A stretch of DNA of 64,000 nucleotides, taken from contig BJHH01000002.1 of NCBI GenBank assembly GCA_014192065.1, positions 124,001-188,000 of the forward strand. Reading direction: 5' to 3'. The notes below the pieces were generated by a model. It ran no database searches. It was not told the DNA's origin and saw nothing but the letters and a program-made list of their open reading frames with translations. Of the stretch, positions 37,501 to 45,649 are shown piece by piece (the first letter of the stretch is position 1; each line of letters opens with the position of its first letter). The translations under genes were made by a program, and so were the position numbers. Source of the DNA: Gemmatimonadota bacterium (GTDB taxonomy: Bacteria > Gemmatimonadota > Gemmatimonadetes > Gemmatimonadales > Gemmatimonadaceae).

Positions 37501-39122
37501 CTCGCCGCCAGCGGCAGCGCCGCGACCGTGACGTCAAACCCAACAAACTCATCGCCAAGCGTCACGCGCGCCGAGCCACGAAACCGCGAGGCGGGCACCT
37601 CGTCGCCGTCGGTGTGCGTGATATCGGCATCGCGCAACCGCACATCGGTCCAGATCGAATCGAGCGTGGCCGTTCCGCCAACGAATCCGTTGAGTCTCGG
37701 AAACGACGCATTCAGGAACTGCCCCGTGCGGAGGTCGAAGTGCTCTAGCTCCACGCGCGTCCCGTGGAAGGTGGCCAGCCCCGGATTCAGGATGTCGATT
37801 TCACCAGATACCGTGCCCTTGGCCGTGGCGCCGGGAACGTTGCGGTCGGCAAACACGAACGCCGCACGCTCGACCTGGAAGCGGTTCACGGGGCCACCAG
37901 ACGCGTGCACGGTCCCGGTCACCGTACCATTCCACGGATACGGGAACTTCTGCTGGTTGAGCGTCTCGAAGAGCGTAAAATCGGCCGGCTGCAGAGAGAG
38001 CTTCACATCGCGCAGTTCGAGCACCTCGCCACCGACGCCGTACGTCATGTCGCCGCGCAGGTGCGAGCCGCGGCTCCGGACGTCCATATCGGTGATGACG
38101 TAATCGATCATCTCGGGATTCCGCCGCGATTTCACGTGCAGCTTCATCGAGCCGCCGCCTGACGTGGGCAGCCCCGCGTAAATCCAATGGATGTCCGAGA
38201 GCGCGACCGAATCGCTGCGCACCCGCACATCCCAGAACATCGGCCCCTGCGGCCATTCGACCTTCCCGACCGCCGAGCCGACGGATCGCGGCAGCATGAA
38301 TCGCTTCAGGTCGAAGAAGATCGTGTCGCCGCGCCAGGTTGCCGTGCCCTGCGCCTTCTTGATGTCGAACGGAGGGGCCGTCTCGTTGACGTCGAGCCTG
38401 GCAATGTCGAGTTGGCGGCCCGTACTGTCCGGATGCCGGAGCCGTAGGCGCGTGATCTCGCCATTCATGTCGGACCAGCGCCGAGTCTTTTGGAATCCGC
38501 GGCGTCCGCGCAGCACGACCGGACGGATGTCATTAGACCGGTCCGCGAGACCGACTGCGATCGCACTGTCGCGGCGGCGCCCGGTCAGCGAGTCGTGGGG
38601 ATGCCATGGCTGCGTGAGTCGGATCTCGCCACCCTGCACGCTGATGTCGTAGAAGAGCACCAGCGCGCCGAACGCACCGCGTGGGCGGCGGTTCACCAGC
38701 CCCTTGAATTCCTCGACGGGAAATACGCTTCGAAAGTTCCAATTGCCGTCGAGGTCCTGACGCACCGCCATCAGCGGATGCCGCACGGCCACGGAGCGGA
38801 AGATGAACCGTCCGTCCACGAGATCGCGGGGATCGTAGCGCACCGAGAGTGGACCCGCCGCGAGGTAGACCGAATCAGCGGCGTCGCGAATCTCGAGCGA
38901 ATCGATCGTCAGGTCAGTGAGAAAACTCCCAGAAAGACGACCGAGGGAGAGCTTGCCCTGCATGCTGCGGGCGATCAGGCTCTCGGCGCGTCCGCGAATC
39001 CACTCGCGTCCGCGCTCACTCTGTGTCGCCGCCACGAGCGCACCCACGATGCCCACGCCAAGCATCACCATGAGCAGCGCGCTCACAATGACAACCAGCT
39101 GACGACGGCCGAGGGCTCCCAT
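34530..39122 (-). CDS. tamB: TamB-like translocation and assembly module protein
   Basis: A 1530-residue AsmA-like/TamB protein. Residues about 8-30 are an N-terminal membrane anchor (VIVSALLMVMLGVGIVGALVA). A very long stretch of beta strands follows, the repeating-groove fold that spans the periplasm. The last 300 residues are the DUF490/TamB C-terminal domain (GNLQLSGRRSGALLEGGFTVDRGEIRLPE, only core motifs noted; VSYLTTGGPSNE). It ends in a barrel-like terminal Phe. These proteins work with an Omp85 partner or move phospholipids to the outer membrane. The partner gene, TamA-like, ends 3 bases upstream, so the pairing is strong. Confidence 0.92.
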   Translation of the reverse strand: MGALGRRQLVVIVSALLMVMLGVGIVGALVAATQSERGREWIRGRAESLIARSMQGKLSLGRLSGSFLTDLTIDSLEIRDAADSVYLAAGPLSVRYDPRDLVDGRFIFRSVAVRHPLMAVRQDLDGNWNFRSVFPVEEFKGLVNRRPRGAFGALVLFYDISVQGGEIRLTQPWHPHDSLTGRRRDSAIAVGLADRSNDIRPVVLRGRRGFQKTRRWSDMNGEITRLRLRHPDSTGRQLDIARLDVNETAPPFDIKKAQGTATWRGDTIFFDLKRFMLPRSVGSAVGKVEWPQGPMFWDVRVRSDSVALSDIHWIYAGLPTSGGGSMKLHVKSRRNPEMIDYVITDMDVRSRGSHLRGDMTYGVGGEVLELRDVKLSLQPADFTLFETLNQQKFPYPWNGTVTGTVHASGGPVNRFQVERAAFVFADRNVPGATAKGTVSGEIDILNPGLATFHGTRVELEHFDLRTGQFLNASFPRLNGFVGGTATLDSIWTDVRLRDADITHTDGDEVPASRFRGSARVTLGDEFVGFDVTVAALPLAASTIAKSYPAVLLRGEYRGPLRVVGTSADLTLTTDLVGEAGRVQVDGRFDLYEPGYRGVARGALTGFDLRRGLGRPSLPETALDGRYSLDIAGDSLANLSGTAQLTLDRSLIDRVRVFGGRAALQFGGGRVQVDSARVESVAGELTARGALGLGPTVSDTLRFQFTGDSLGGLRRWLARATEAGEATGSADAVVDSLAGTLRATGVLTGRTARFALDASVDGAGVRFRTTTAQAIRGTIALSALPDSATGSVTLRLDGLRSGTRVFNEGDIRADLLGGWQARMSAQFTAPSGVQARALADVRRRADTTLVRIDSLWARTSANVWSMSRPTNVVWGARGFRFDTLALAGVQGGRLDARGQTTALDTIGVTLRVDAVPLADVGELIQTREPMAGRLSIRADVRGTRSRPDLFFTGSLASARMGGFQLDDVEADGRYADRRLTTALAMRKDGVPMMHADAALPIDLAFEPAGSRLVEEPLVAHMRTDSAGLALVETFFPSVYGAKGSLRVELDIAGTWKRPRATGSLAVSGGSLALRQMGLARMEGVEADIGFLGDSIAVRRLAARSGATGAANGSSASVTGNISIRDLSDASFGLRLDMQRFNVLNDPRVADFDLTGNLQLSGRRSGALLEGGFTVDRGEIRLPELYQKRVISLDDPNLFRVVDTTALVDRALSGVADTTFMNNLTVRNVSVRMGSDVWLRSEEANINLGGFVNVTRGRVQRGPNIGRAQFVLEGPLQTVRGTYRLNLGPVQRTFTVESGDVRFYGDPDLNATLNINAGYVVRQVAQQGARPDVRVQVHIGGTRLSPTAELSSPDSARVTTADLVSYLTTGGPSNEISGRGNDYTSTAFRSLLTSAGSLLGSKVPSGLCDDTQFSTTGLDAYQGRLRDVSGKILQGTRFNCAKQISDRMFVRVDAGLCQVGKFVDTGSSGANSTAIADAFGAKLDYRVSNDLLLSLGVEPPTSAVFCRDDASARGFAPTPRQLGIDLFRLWRF

Positions 39123-39125
39123 ACG

Positions 39126-41390
39126 TTAGAACGCCTGCCCGATCGAAATGGAAGGCGTCAGTCGTCGCACGAACGCCGACGAGCGCGGCGGGACAAACGA
39201 ACCAGGACACGATCCCGCTGCCTGCGAGGGCTGTCCGCTGGCGCCGCTCCTGACGCGTAGCGAGTTGCCCGGGCTCACGCAGAGGAGCGCCCCGCCCACA
39301 GAGACGGGCGTGTCGAAGTAGGCCGCGCCGGCCGGCCGTGCGTACGAGTTGTATGCGACATCGACCCGGATGAATCCGATGATCGTGCGGATGCGAACAC
39401 CAACGCCAGGTGTCCAGCGCATCGCGCTGAATCCCAGATTCGCGCCCGCCGTCCCACGGTTCCACACATCGCCGACATCAGTGAACGCGGTCCACTGCAG
39501 CAGGTCAGGCAGCACCGGCGACCGGAACCGCGCCTCGATGTTGGCGACGATCATCGCGTTGCCGCCGGTCGGAACGGTTCGTTCACCGGGCGCGTCGGCG
39601 CGGGCACGGAAGAACACGGTGTCGTTCGGGTTCGACAGGTTGCCGCCCGGAGTCCCGTTTGCGCGCACGGTGTCGTAGGCCGAGGCGATGTACACCGCCG
39701 GCCCCAACTCGTTCTGAGGAAAGCCGCGCACCGTCGTCGGCCCACCAGCGAACAACCGTTCCTGGGGCGGCACATACAAGGCCGCGTGGGTGAACGAAAA
39801 ACTCGGCCCCACAACCGCGCCGATGCGAATCCGTGCAGCCAGCACGACGCCGGGCTGGACCGGACGATAGATCGCGCCGTCAAACAGCAGTTTGTTGAAC
39901 TGGAGCGACTTGTCGCTGGCCGTGTGTGTACCGGCCGTGCGGAGTTCGACGCGAAGCGCACTGCCGCGCGTAGGATTCACGGGACTGTCTCCCGTCTCGC
40001 GCGCAAACGCCACGTTCGCGACGGCGAGCCGCTGTTCGCGACCGAACGCCTGTCGGTCGGCTTCCTCGCAAGCATTAAAGACCGCGCACAGCAGCGCCGG
40101 CTGGGCTTCGGTGCGACCAAACTCCACCGAGTAACCGAACGCCTGCGTGACGCGGCCCAGCGCACGGGCGAACGCCACGGTGCTGCCGATCGGCGTGGTT
40201 CGCAAAAAGGCGTTGTATTCCGACCGTCGTTCGCTGTACAGCGTGACCGAGGGGGCGAACTCGCGGAATACCGCGCTCCGCGACGCCGATGCACCGACGT
40301 AGTAGTTGAGATCGTGGCTGTAGGGATCGGCCCGTGCCTGCGGGCAGAGCGAGGCCGCACCGTCAAGCGGCGCGCTGATGCCAATCTTCGACAGCCGCGC
40401 GCGCAGATCGAGCCGCGCCGCGCCCCCGAGGAAGTTGTATTGCGTGACGTCGCCGGTGGCGCGGAAACAGTCGAGCGTGCCGTAGCCAACGCCGCCACGC
40501 GCGGTCCGCATGAACCCTTCGGCGAGGTCAACCGTCACCCCGATCCGGCTCGAGTCGGCGCGCACGCTCAGCGTGTCGGTGCGTACGCTGACCTGGTCGT
40601 ATGCCTCCGTCTGGTAGAGCGCGCGCTTCGCCCGCTCAAGGCGTTCTTCGCTATACAGATCGCCGTCTCCGAATCCGGCCACGCGGCCCACCGCCGCGTC
40701 ATTGAGCCCGCGCGGACGCCCTTCGTGCGGTGTGACCACAATGCGCACCGGGCCGAGCCTGGCCTGCCGACCGGCCTGCACGGTGAATCGCACGGTCGCT
40801 GTGTGCGCCGCCACGTGGGTGTCGTAGCCGACAAAGACTTCGGCATCGGGGTATCCGGTGTTGCGGAGACGGCGTGACAGCGAATCGCGCGACTCCTCCA
40901 TCGCGTACTTGTCGAACGGCGCGCCGCGTGCCGTCGCGAGCCCCTCGAGCAACTGCTCGCGATGCTCGAGCGCGTCGAGCCCCTCAATCAGGAGTTCGGA
41001 GATGAGGACCGGCGCGCCCTCGTGCACACGGAACTCGATGGCGACACGGCCATCACCGGTTGGCACGACCGACGTGTCCACCGTCGCGGCGACGTAGCCG
41101 TGGTTCCGGTAAAACCGGACCAGCCGCAGTGCGTCGAGCGCGAACTGCGGGCGGTCGAGACAGCGCCGTGTACCGAAGCCCTTGAGGTTTCGCCGGGCCC
41201 ATGACGACGGCGTGGTTACGATCCCCTCGCCAAGTGAGGCGCTGCTGAACGCCAGGTTGCCAGCGAACCTGAGCGATGTCACCTCGACGTCTCCGCGGTC
41301 GCAGGTGAGATCCTGCGCGGACAGCAACGCGGGCGCCACCGCAACGAGCGTGCACCAGACCATCCGCACCAATATCCCGCGTTTCGTCAA
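39126..41390 (-). CDS. tamA: TamA-like Omp85 outer-membrane protein
   Basis: A 754-residue protein. The signal peptide covers residues 1-25 (hydrophobic run ending LLSAQD). POTRA domains are seen at about 28-110 (VEVTSLRFAGNLAFSSASL), 110-190 (LISELLIEGLDALEHREQLLEG) and 190-285 (ARLGPVRIVVTPHEGRP, then AKRALYQTEAYDQVSVR). The rest is the 16-strand barrel, with LFAGGPTTVRGFPQNELGP matching the conserved lid-lock R-G-[FY] motif and the final strand ISIGQAF ending in Phe. The start overlaps the FNR stop (ATGA). The adjacent tamB identifies it as TamA-like rather than BamA, although BamA cannot be excluded by motif alone. Confidence 0.9.
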   Translation of the reverse strand: MTKRGILVRMVWCTLVAVAPALLSAQDLTCDRGDVEVTSLRFAGNLAFSSASLGEGIVTTPSSWARRNLKGFGTRRCLDRPQFALDALRLVRFYRNHGYVAATVDTSVVPTGDGRVAIEFRVHEGAPVLISELLIEGLDALEHREQLLEGLATARGAPFDKYAMEESRDSLSRRLRNTGYPDAEVFVGYDTHVAAHTATVRFTVQAGRQARLGPVRIVVTPHEGRPRGLNDAAVGRVAGFGDGDLYSEERLERAKRALYQTEAYDQVSVRTDTLSVRADSSRIGVTVDLAEGFMRTARGGVGYGTLDCFRATGDVTQYNFLGGAARLDLRARLSKIGISAPLDGAASLCPQARADPYSHDLNYYVGASASRSAVFREFAPSVTLYSERRSEYNAFLRTTPIGSTVAFARALGRVTQAFGYSVEFGRTEAQPALLCAVFNACEEADRQAFGREQRLAVANVAFARETGDSPVNPTRGSALRVELRTAGTHTASDKSLQFNKLLFDGAIYRPVQPGVVLAARIRIGAVVGPSFSFTHAALYVPPQERLFAGGPTTVRGFPQNELGPAVYIASAYDTVRANGTPGGNLSNPNDTVFFRARADAPGERTVPTGGNAMIVANIEARFRSPVLPDLLQWTAFTDVGDVWNRGTAGANLGFSAMRWTPGVGVRIRTIIGFIRVDVAYNSYARPAGAAYFDTPVSVGGALLCVSPGNSLRVRSGASGQPSQAAGSCPGSFVPPRSSAFVRRLTPSISIGQAF

Positions 41391-42403
41391 TCGTCCTTCT
41401 GCCCGAAGATGGCCAGGTTCGATGAATGCCCGGGATTCACCTTCTTCGCCGGGTAGATCCAGTGCACGGCCTGATTTACCGCCGTGCAGGCCTCGGCGAA
41501 ACCGGTCGCGATGAGCTTTAGTTTTCCTGAGTACGCCGTGATGTCGCCGGCCGCCCAGATGCCTGCGCGCCCAGTATGCATCTCCGAGTTCACCGCAATC
41601 TCGTCATTGGCAATCGACAATCCCCACCCGCCGAGCACGCCGATGTCGCTCACGAAGCCGAGCATCGCCAGCACGTGGTCGGCCTTCACCTGCCGCGTGG
41701 TCTTGGCCTTGATCTCCTTCAGCTCCACGCCGGTCATCACGCCATCGGTCGCGATCACGTCGGCGAGTTCGTGAAAGGTGTGGATCGCCGTCTTGCCCGA
41801 TGCCGCCGCGGCCTGCACGGCCGAGACGGTCGCCGCATGCGCGCGGAAGCGATCGCTCCGATGCACCAGCGTGATGCTGGCCGCTCGGGCCGAGAGTTGG
41901 TCGGCCCAGTCGAACGCGGAGTCACCACCGCCGATGATCACAACGTGCTTGCCGGTATAGACCGCCGGATCGCCCACCTGGTATGCGATCCCCTTCCCCT
42001 CCCACGGCGCCGCGCAGGGCTGCGGCAACTTGCGCGGGGCGAACGCGCCAATGCCGCCAGCAATCACAATCGCGCGCGTGGGAAACCGGTCCGTATCGGT
42101 GATGAGCTCAAAGTGCCCATGCGCTTCTTCGAGCCCGATCACGCGCTGGTTGCCGTGGAACGGTCCCTTGAACTGGGCCGCCTGCTCGGCGAGCGACTTG
42201 ACGAGGTCCTTGGCGAGCACCCGGGGAAAGCCGCCGACATCGAAGATCAGTTTTTCGGGATACAATGCCGTGAGCTGACCGCCCGGATCCGGCAGGGCGT
42301 CAACAATTTGGGCGCTGGCGCCACGCATCCCCGCATAAAAGAGGCCGAAGAGGCCGGTCGGCCCACCGCCGATAATCGTGATGTCGCGCATCTCGTGCAC
42401 CAT
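41387..42403 (-). CDS. Ferredoxin-NADP reductase, thioredoxin reductase-like type
   Basis: A 338-residue flavoenzyme of the YumC type that moves electrons between NADPH and ferredoxin. DITIIGGGPTGLFGLFYAGMRG is the FAD-binding motif, GGQLTALYPEKLIFDVGGFP follows, and VIIGGGDSAFDWADQL is the NADPH-binding motif. AAGDITAYSGKLKLIATGFAEA closes the FAD site. There is no CxxC, so thioredoxin reduction is excluded. I use the ATG at 42403; an ATG four codons later is also possible. It heads the TamA-TamB-P1 peptidase operon, an unusual partner for envelope assembly genes. Confidence 0.9.
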   Translation of the reverse strand: MVHEMRDITIIGGGPTGLFGLFYAGMRGASAQIVDALPDPGGQLTALYPEKLIFDVGGFPRVLAKDLVKSLAEQAAQFKGPFHGNQRVIGLEEAHGHFELITDTDRFPTRAIVIAGGIGAFAPRKLPQPCAAPWEGKGIAYQVGDPAVYTGKHVVIIGGGDSAFDWADQLSARAASITLVHRSDRFRAHAATVSAVQAAAASGKTAIHTFHELADVIATDGVMTGVELKEIKAKTTRQVKADHVLAMLGFVSDIGVLGGWGLSIANDEIAVNSEMHTGRAGIWAAGDITAYSGKLKLIATGFAEACTAVNQAVHWIYPAKKVNPGHSSNLAIFGQKDD

Positions 42404-42620
42404 GTGCCAAAATTCACCATCGTGATGGTGCACGGCAACCTTTAAAGGCAATCCCGATCTCAGGCCCGGTGACCGACAGCGCCAGAATCATCGAATATGT
42501 GGTGCGATGCCAGCCCGGCTGGGGCATCACCCAGCACGGGATGGCCACCGCCTCCGAGTCCGCGTCAGGCGCACGAGATCCAAGGACTCGATCAGCCGGC
42601 TCAGGCGACCGCCAACTCCT

Positions 42621-42626
42621 TACCTT
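42621..42626 (+). promoter_or_regulatory. Putative -10 element of the cobalamin adenosyltransferase gene
   Basis: TACCTT ends 6 bases (TCTCTC) before the ATG at 42633. No Shine-Dalgarno is present. Confidence 0.45.
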
Positions 42627-42632
42627 TCTCTC

Positions 42633-43184
42633 ATGACCCTCAAGATCTATACGAAAACCGGCGACGACGGCCGTACCGCGCTCTTCGGCGGCGGACGCGT
42701 CGCCAAGGACGATATCCGCGTCGAAGCCTATGGCGACGTGGACGAGCTCAACGCCGTCCTTGGCGCCGTACGAGCGGCCGAGATGCTGCCCCGCATCGAC
42801 GAAGTGCTCGCCCCGATCCAGAAAGACCTCTTCGCGATTGGCGCCCTACTCGCCACGCCGCACCCAGAAGAACACAAACAGCAGCTCGAGAAGGCGCGAC
42901 TCACCGACCAGCGCATCGCGCAAATCGAGCAGGCGATCGACGACGGAGAGTCCGAACTCCCGCCGCTCAAGGCGTTCATCATGCCGGGCGGGACGCCGAA
43001 GGCCGCTGCGCTCCACGTCGCCCGCACCGTGTGCCGGCGCGCCGAGCGGTCGGTCGTGCGCCTCCAACACACCACGGACGTACCGACGATCATCATCGTC
43101 TACCTGAATCGGCTCTCCGACCTGCTCTTCGTCCTGGCCCGCGTGGCCAATCGCCGGGCGGGTGCCGGCGAAGTCACTTGGTAG
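42633..43184 (+). CDS. Cob(I)alamin adenosyltransferase, PduO type
   Basis: A 183-residue enzyme that transfers the adenosyl group of ATP to cob(I)alamin, making coenzyme B12. IYTKTGDDGRTALFGGGRVAKDDIRVEAYGDVDELNA (core: TKTGDDG and GDVDELN) is the ATP-binding signature. RTVCRRAERSVVRL and YLNRLSDLLFVLAR are the helices that line the cobalamin site, with the conserved Arg and Asn residues. The start at 42633 is the family N terminus. It lies 15 bases ahead of aroB and may share its transcript. Confidence 0.94.
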   Translation: MTLKIYTKTGDDGRTALFGGGRVAKDDIRVEAYGDVDELNAVLGAVRAAEMLPRIDEVLAPIQKDLFAIGALLATPHPEEHKQQLEKARLTDQRIAQIEQAIDDGESELPPLKAFIMPGGTPKAAALHVARTVCRRAERSVVRLQHTTDVPTIIIVYLNRLSDLLFVLARVANRRAGAGEVTW

Positions 43185-43199
43185 CGTGGTAACGGCACC

Positions 43200-44318
43200 A
43201 TGAGCGAACAGGCCACACCTCCGTCGGCAGAACTGTCGCTCCACGGCGCGCGCATTCTCATCGGTGCATCGCTCGACATGGCGGGGATGGATGCGATTCG
43301 GTCAGCCGCGAAGGGCGCGCGCATCGCGATCGTCAGCGACACCAACGTCGGCCCGCTGCACGCCACACCACTCGCGGGCCGACTCGGCGTGCCGGAATCG
43401 GACCGATTCCAAATCGCCGCTGGCGAAGTGAACAAGAACCGAATCGAGTGGACCCGGCTGACCAACGGCATGCTCAACGCGGGATTCGGCCGAGACTCGG
43501 TGGTCGTCGCGGTAGGCGGCGGCGTCGTTGGCGACCTCGCCGGGTTCGCCGCCGCGACCTACATGCGCGGCATTCCCGTCATCCAGGTTCCGACCTCACT
43601 GCTCGCGATGATCGACGCTGCGATCGGCGGCAAGACCGGCGTCGACACGCCCGCGGGCAAGAACCTCGTGGGCGCGTTCCATCATCCGACGCTCGTCGTC
43701 GCCGATCCGGCGGTGCTCAAGACGCTCCCACCGCGCGAATTGCGCAGCGGACTCGCCGAAGCCCTCAAACACGCGATCATCACCTCCCAGGCCGAGCTCG
43801 ACTGGCTGCTCGCCAACGCGAAGGCGATGCTCCACGCCGAAGGCCCCGATCAGGCCGTCGCCGGCGCCCTCATTGAACGCAACGTCCGCATCAAGGCAGC
43901 CGTCGTCGCACGCGACGAGAAAGAGTCCGGCGTACGCAAGTCACTGAACTTCGGCCACACCATCGGACACGCCATTGAAGCTGCGTCGGACTATGCGATG
44001 CTCCACGGCGAAAGCATCGCCATCGGGATGCGGGTTGAAGCGATGATTGCCGAGGCGCTCGGGCTCGCCGCACCGACGCTCGCCGAGCAGGTCACCGTCG
44101 CGGCCTCCGCGCTCGAGCTACCGTTACAGCCCTTGCTTCCGATGACTGCCGATGCCGTGTTGGCCGCCACGCGCACCGACAAGAAGGCACGCGGCGGCGC
44201 AGTCGAATACGCGCTCGCCGCCGGCGTCGGCACGATGGCTGCGGCCGGCGCGGGTTACGGAACTCGCGTCAGCGATGACGAGGTCCGAGCGGCTGTCGTC
44301 CGCGCGTTCAGCGCCTAA
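43200..44318 (+). CDS. aroB: 3-dehydroquinate synthase
   Basis: A 372-residue NAD- and metal-dependent enzyme that makes 3-dehydroquinate, the second step of the shikimate pathway. VVAVGGGVVGDLAGFAAATYMRGI is the NAD-binding signature, and QVPTSLLAMIDAAIGGKTGVD, KNLVGAFHHP, RSGLAEALKHAII and LNFGHTIGHAIE (metal His residues) follow in order. LHGESIAIGM completes the metal site. Length is normal, and no other shikimate gene is adjacent. Confidence 0.96.
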   Translation: MSEQATPPSAELSLHGARILIGASLDMAGMDAIRSAAKGARIAIVSDTNVGPLHATPLAGRLGVPESDRFQIAAGEVNKNRIEWTRLTNGMLNAGFGRDSVVVAVGGGVVGDLAGFAAATYMRGIPVIQVPTSLLAMIDAAIGGKTGVDTPAGKNLVGAFHHPTLVVADPAVLKTLPPRELRSGLAEALKHAIITSQAELDWLLANAKAMLHAEGPDQAVAGALIERNVRIKAAVVARDEKESGVRKSLNFGHTIGHAIEAASDYAMLHGESIAIGMRVEAMIAEALGLAAPTLAEQVTVAASALELPLQPLLPMTADAVLAATRTDKKARGGAVEYALAAGVGTMAAAGAGYGTRVSDDEVRAAVVRAFSA

Positions 44319-44372
44319 GGCTACGCGAGTCCGTCGCGGCATCTTCCCGCGACACGGGCGGATAGTCGCGTC

Positions 44373-44393
44373 GCATCATATTTGTGATGCATC
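44373..44393 (+). promoter_or_regulatory. Inverted repeat in the rpoD upstream region
   Basis: The 269-base gap before rpoD holds an A+T-rich patch with GCATCA (44373-44378), six bases, then TGATGC (44385-44390), overlapped by the 8-base palindrome GATGCATC (44386-44393). No promoter with both boxes could be fixed; TTGTGA, TACAAC and TAGATC occur nearby but with poor spacing. It may be an operator or an attenuating stem. Confidence 0.35.
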
Positions 44394-44587
44394 AGTAACC
44401 ATATCTGCTACAACGAGTTAGATCGCGGCTGGCCCGCGCTTTCAACTATCGACACGGCCCTGGGGTGTTGACCGAATCCCGACACGCACGTAACCTGATC
44501 GTCCCTGCGGCTGGATGGTACGCCTCCGCAGCTTGTGCCGCGAATGCCTGTGAGTGCTCTGCAACCCAACGACCTACCGGGGTGTGT

Positions 44588-45481
44588 ATGCAGCCAGCGA
44601 CGGAGCCGAGGAATAAGTCTTTTTTTCGTTCCTCACCCTCGACCGCGTTCGACCAGTACCTGCAAGACATCCAAAAACTCCCGCTGATTAGCGATCCCGC
44701 CGAAGAGAAGCGCCTGGCGAGGCTTGCCCAGAAGGGTGACGAAAGGGCCGCCGAGCGGCTCGTGACGGCGAACCTCCGGTTCGTGATTTCCTACGTCAAG
44801 AAGTATCAGGGCCACGGACTCGACCTGTCCGAGCTCGTAGCCATCGGCAATGAAGGACTCCTGAAAGCAGTCCGCAAGTTCGACCCGGACCAGGGCGTCA
44901 AGTTCATCTCGTACGCCGTCTGGTGGGTGCGCCAGGCCGTGCTCAAGGCGCTCGCCGAACAGACACGTTCGGTCCGCATCCCGCTCAACCAGAACTCACA
45001 GCTGATTCGCCTGTCGCGCGCCGAGACAATTCTCGGCCAGGTCCTCAAGCGGGACCCGACGGATCATGAGATTGGCCGCCTGCTCGAGGAAACGCCGGAA
45101 CAGGTGCGCGCAAGCAAGCAGATGTCCGCCACCGAGCTTTCGCTCGACGCCCCGGTGGACCGGAGCGATCGCGAAGCCTCCACGCTCGGCGAGCGGTTCT
45201 CTGGAGCCGATGGCATCCAGATCGAGGAATCGACCGACGTCCAGCTCATGCGCGAAACGATCGACCGCGTGTTTAAGCACCACCTCACGCCGCGCGAACG
45301 GAAGATCCTGAACCTGTATTACGGCCTCGACGAAGGCGCCGAGGCGATGACCCTCGAAAAAATTGGCGCATTGATGGGCGTGACTCGCGAACGCATTCGC
45401 CAGATTCGCGAGCGCGCGTTCGAGAAGCTCCGCGAATCGCCCGACGGGCGGTCGCTCGCCGGTTTCTGGGCAATCACCTGA
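44588..45481 (+). CDS. rpoD: Primary-type sigma-70 factor
   Basis: A sigma factor of 297 residues from the ATG at 44588; the frame is open further up to 44465, but that part is Cys-rich and unlike sigma factors. Region 1.2 (FDQYLQDIQKLPLISDPAEEKRLA), region 2 (NLRFVISYVKKYQGHGLDLSELV, FDPDQGVKFISYAVWWVRQAVLKALAEQTRSVRIP - core FISYAVWWVRQ), region 3 and region 4 (LTPRERKILNLYYG, then IGALMGVTRERIRQIRERAFEKLR) are all present. Region 1.1 is absent. This short layout and the motifs match the main sigma factor of Bacteroidetes and relatives. It is presumably the factor that reads the TANNNT promoters in this window. A hairpin follows at 45543-45570. Confidence 0.93.
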   Translation: MQPATEPRNKSFFRSSPSTAFDQYLQDIQKLPLISDPAEEKRLARLAQKGDERAAERLVTANLRFVISYVKKYQGHGLDLSELVAIGNEGLLKAVRKFDPDQGVKFISYAVWWVRQAVLKALAEQTRSVRIPLNQNSQLIRLSRAETILGQVLKRDPTDHEIGRLLEETPEQVRASKQMSATELSLDAPVDRSDREASTLGERFSGADGIQIEESTDVQLMRETIDRVFKHHLTPRERKILNLYYGLDEGAEAMTLEKIGALMGVTRERIRQIRERAFEKLRESPDGRSLAGFWAIT

Positions 45482-45542
45482 TCTCCAAGGACACCACCCA
45501 ACTGGTGTCGCCGCCCCGGAATGCGGTGCCATGAGTTGAAGC

Positions 45543-45570
45543 GAAGGGCCGAACGCGAGTTCGGCCCTTC
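45543..45570. terminator. 12-bp hairpin after rpoD
   Basis: GAAGGGCCGAAC, loop GCGA (a GNRA tetraloop), GTTCGGCCCTTC: a perfect 12-base-pair stem 62 bases after the rpoD stop. There is no U-tract after it, so it may stop transcription by its strength or with Rho, or protect the 3' end. Confidence 0.6.
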
Positions 45571-45636
45571 GTGCATCGTGGCACGCCGCGCGTGCTAGCC
45601 GTCGCGCGCGGTCCCGTCGCGTCCCTTCCACTCCAC

Positions 45637-45642
45637 TAGAAT
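45637..45642 (+). promoter_or_regulatory. Putative -10 element of glcDEF-ygfZ
   Basis: TAGAAT ends 7 bases before the glcD GTG at 45650. No Shine-Dalgarno and no clear -35 box. Four genes follow with 4-base overlaps, so this would be the promoter of the whole operon. Confidence 0.5.
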
Positions 45643-45649
45643 TCTGATC

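Noticed and set aside
42415-42430. CACCAT-4-ATGGTG inverted repeat before the ferredoxin-NADP reductase
   Set aside because: It is short, overlaps possible start codons and has no clear promoter beside it, so it could easily be chance.
43182-43187. TAGCGT before aroB as a leaderless promoter
   Set aside because: It is formed by the stop codon of the previous gene and ends 12 bases before the ATG, outside the 5-9 base range of the others.
44465-44587. N-terminal extension of the sigma factor
   Set aside because: The 41 extra residues are Ala/Cys-rich, unlike region 1.1, and the ATG at 44588 gives the expected short form. A start just upstream cannot be fully excluded.
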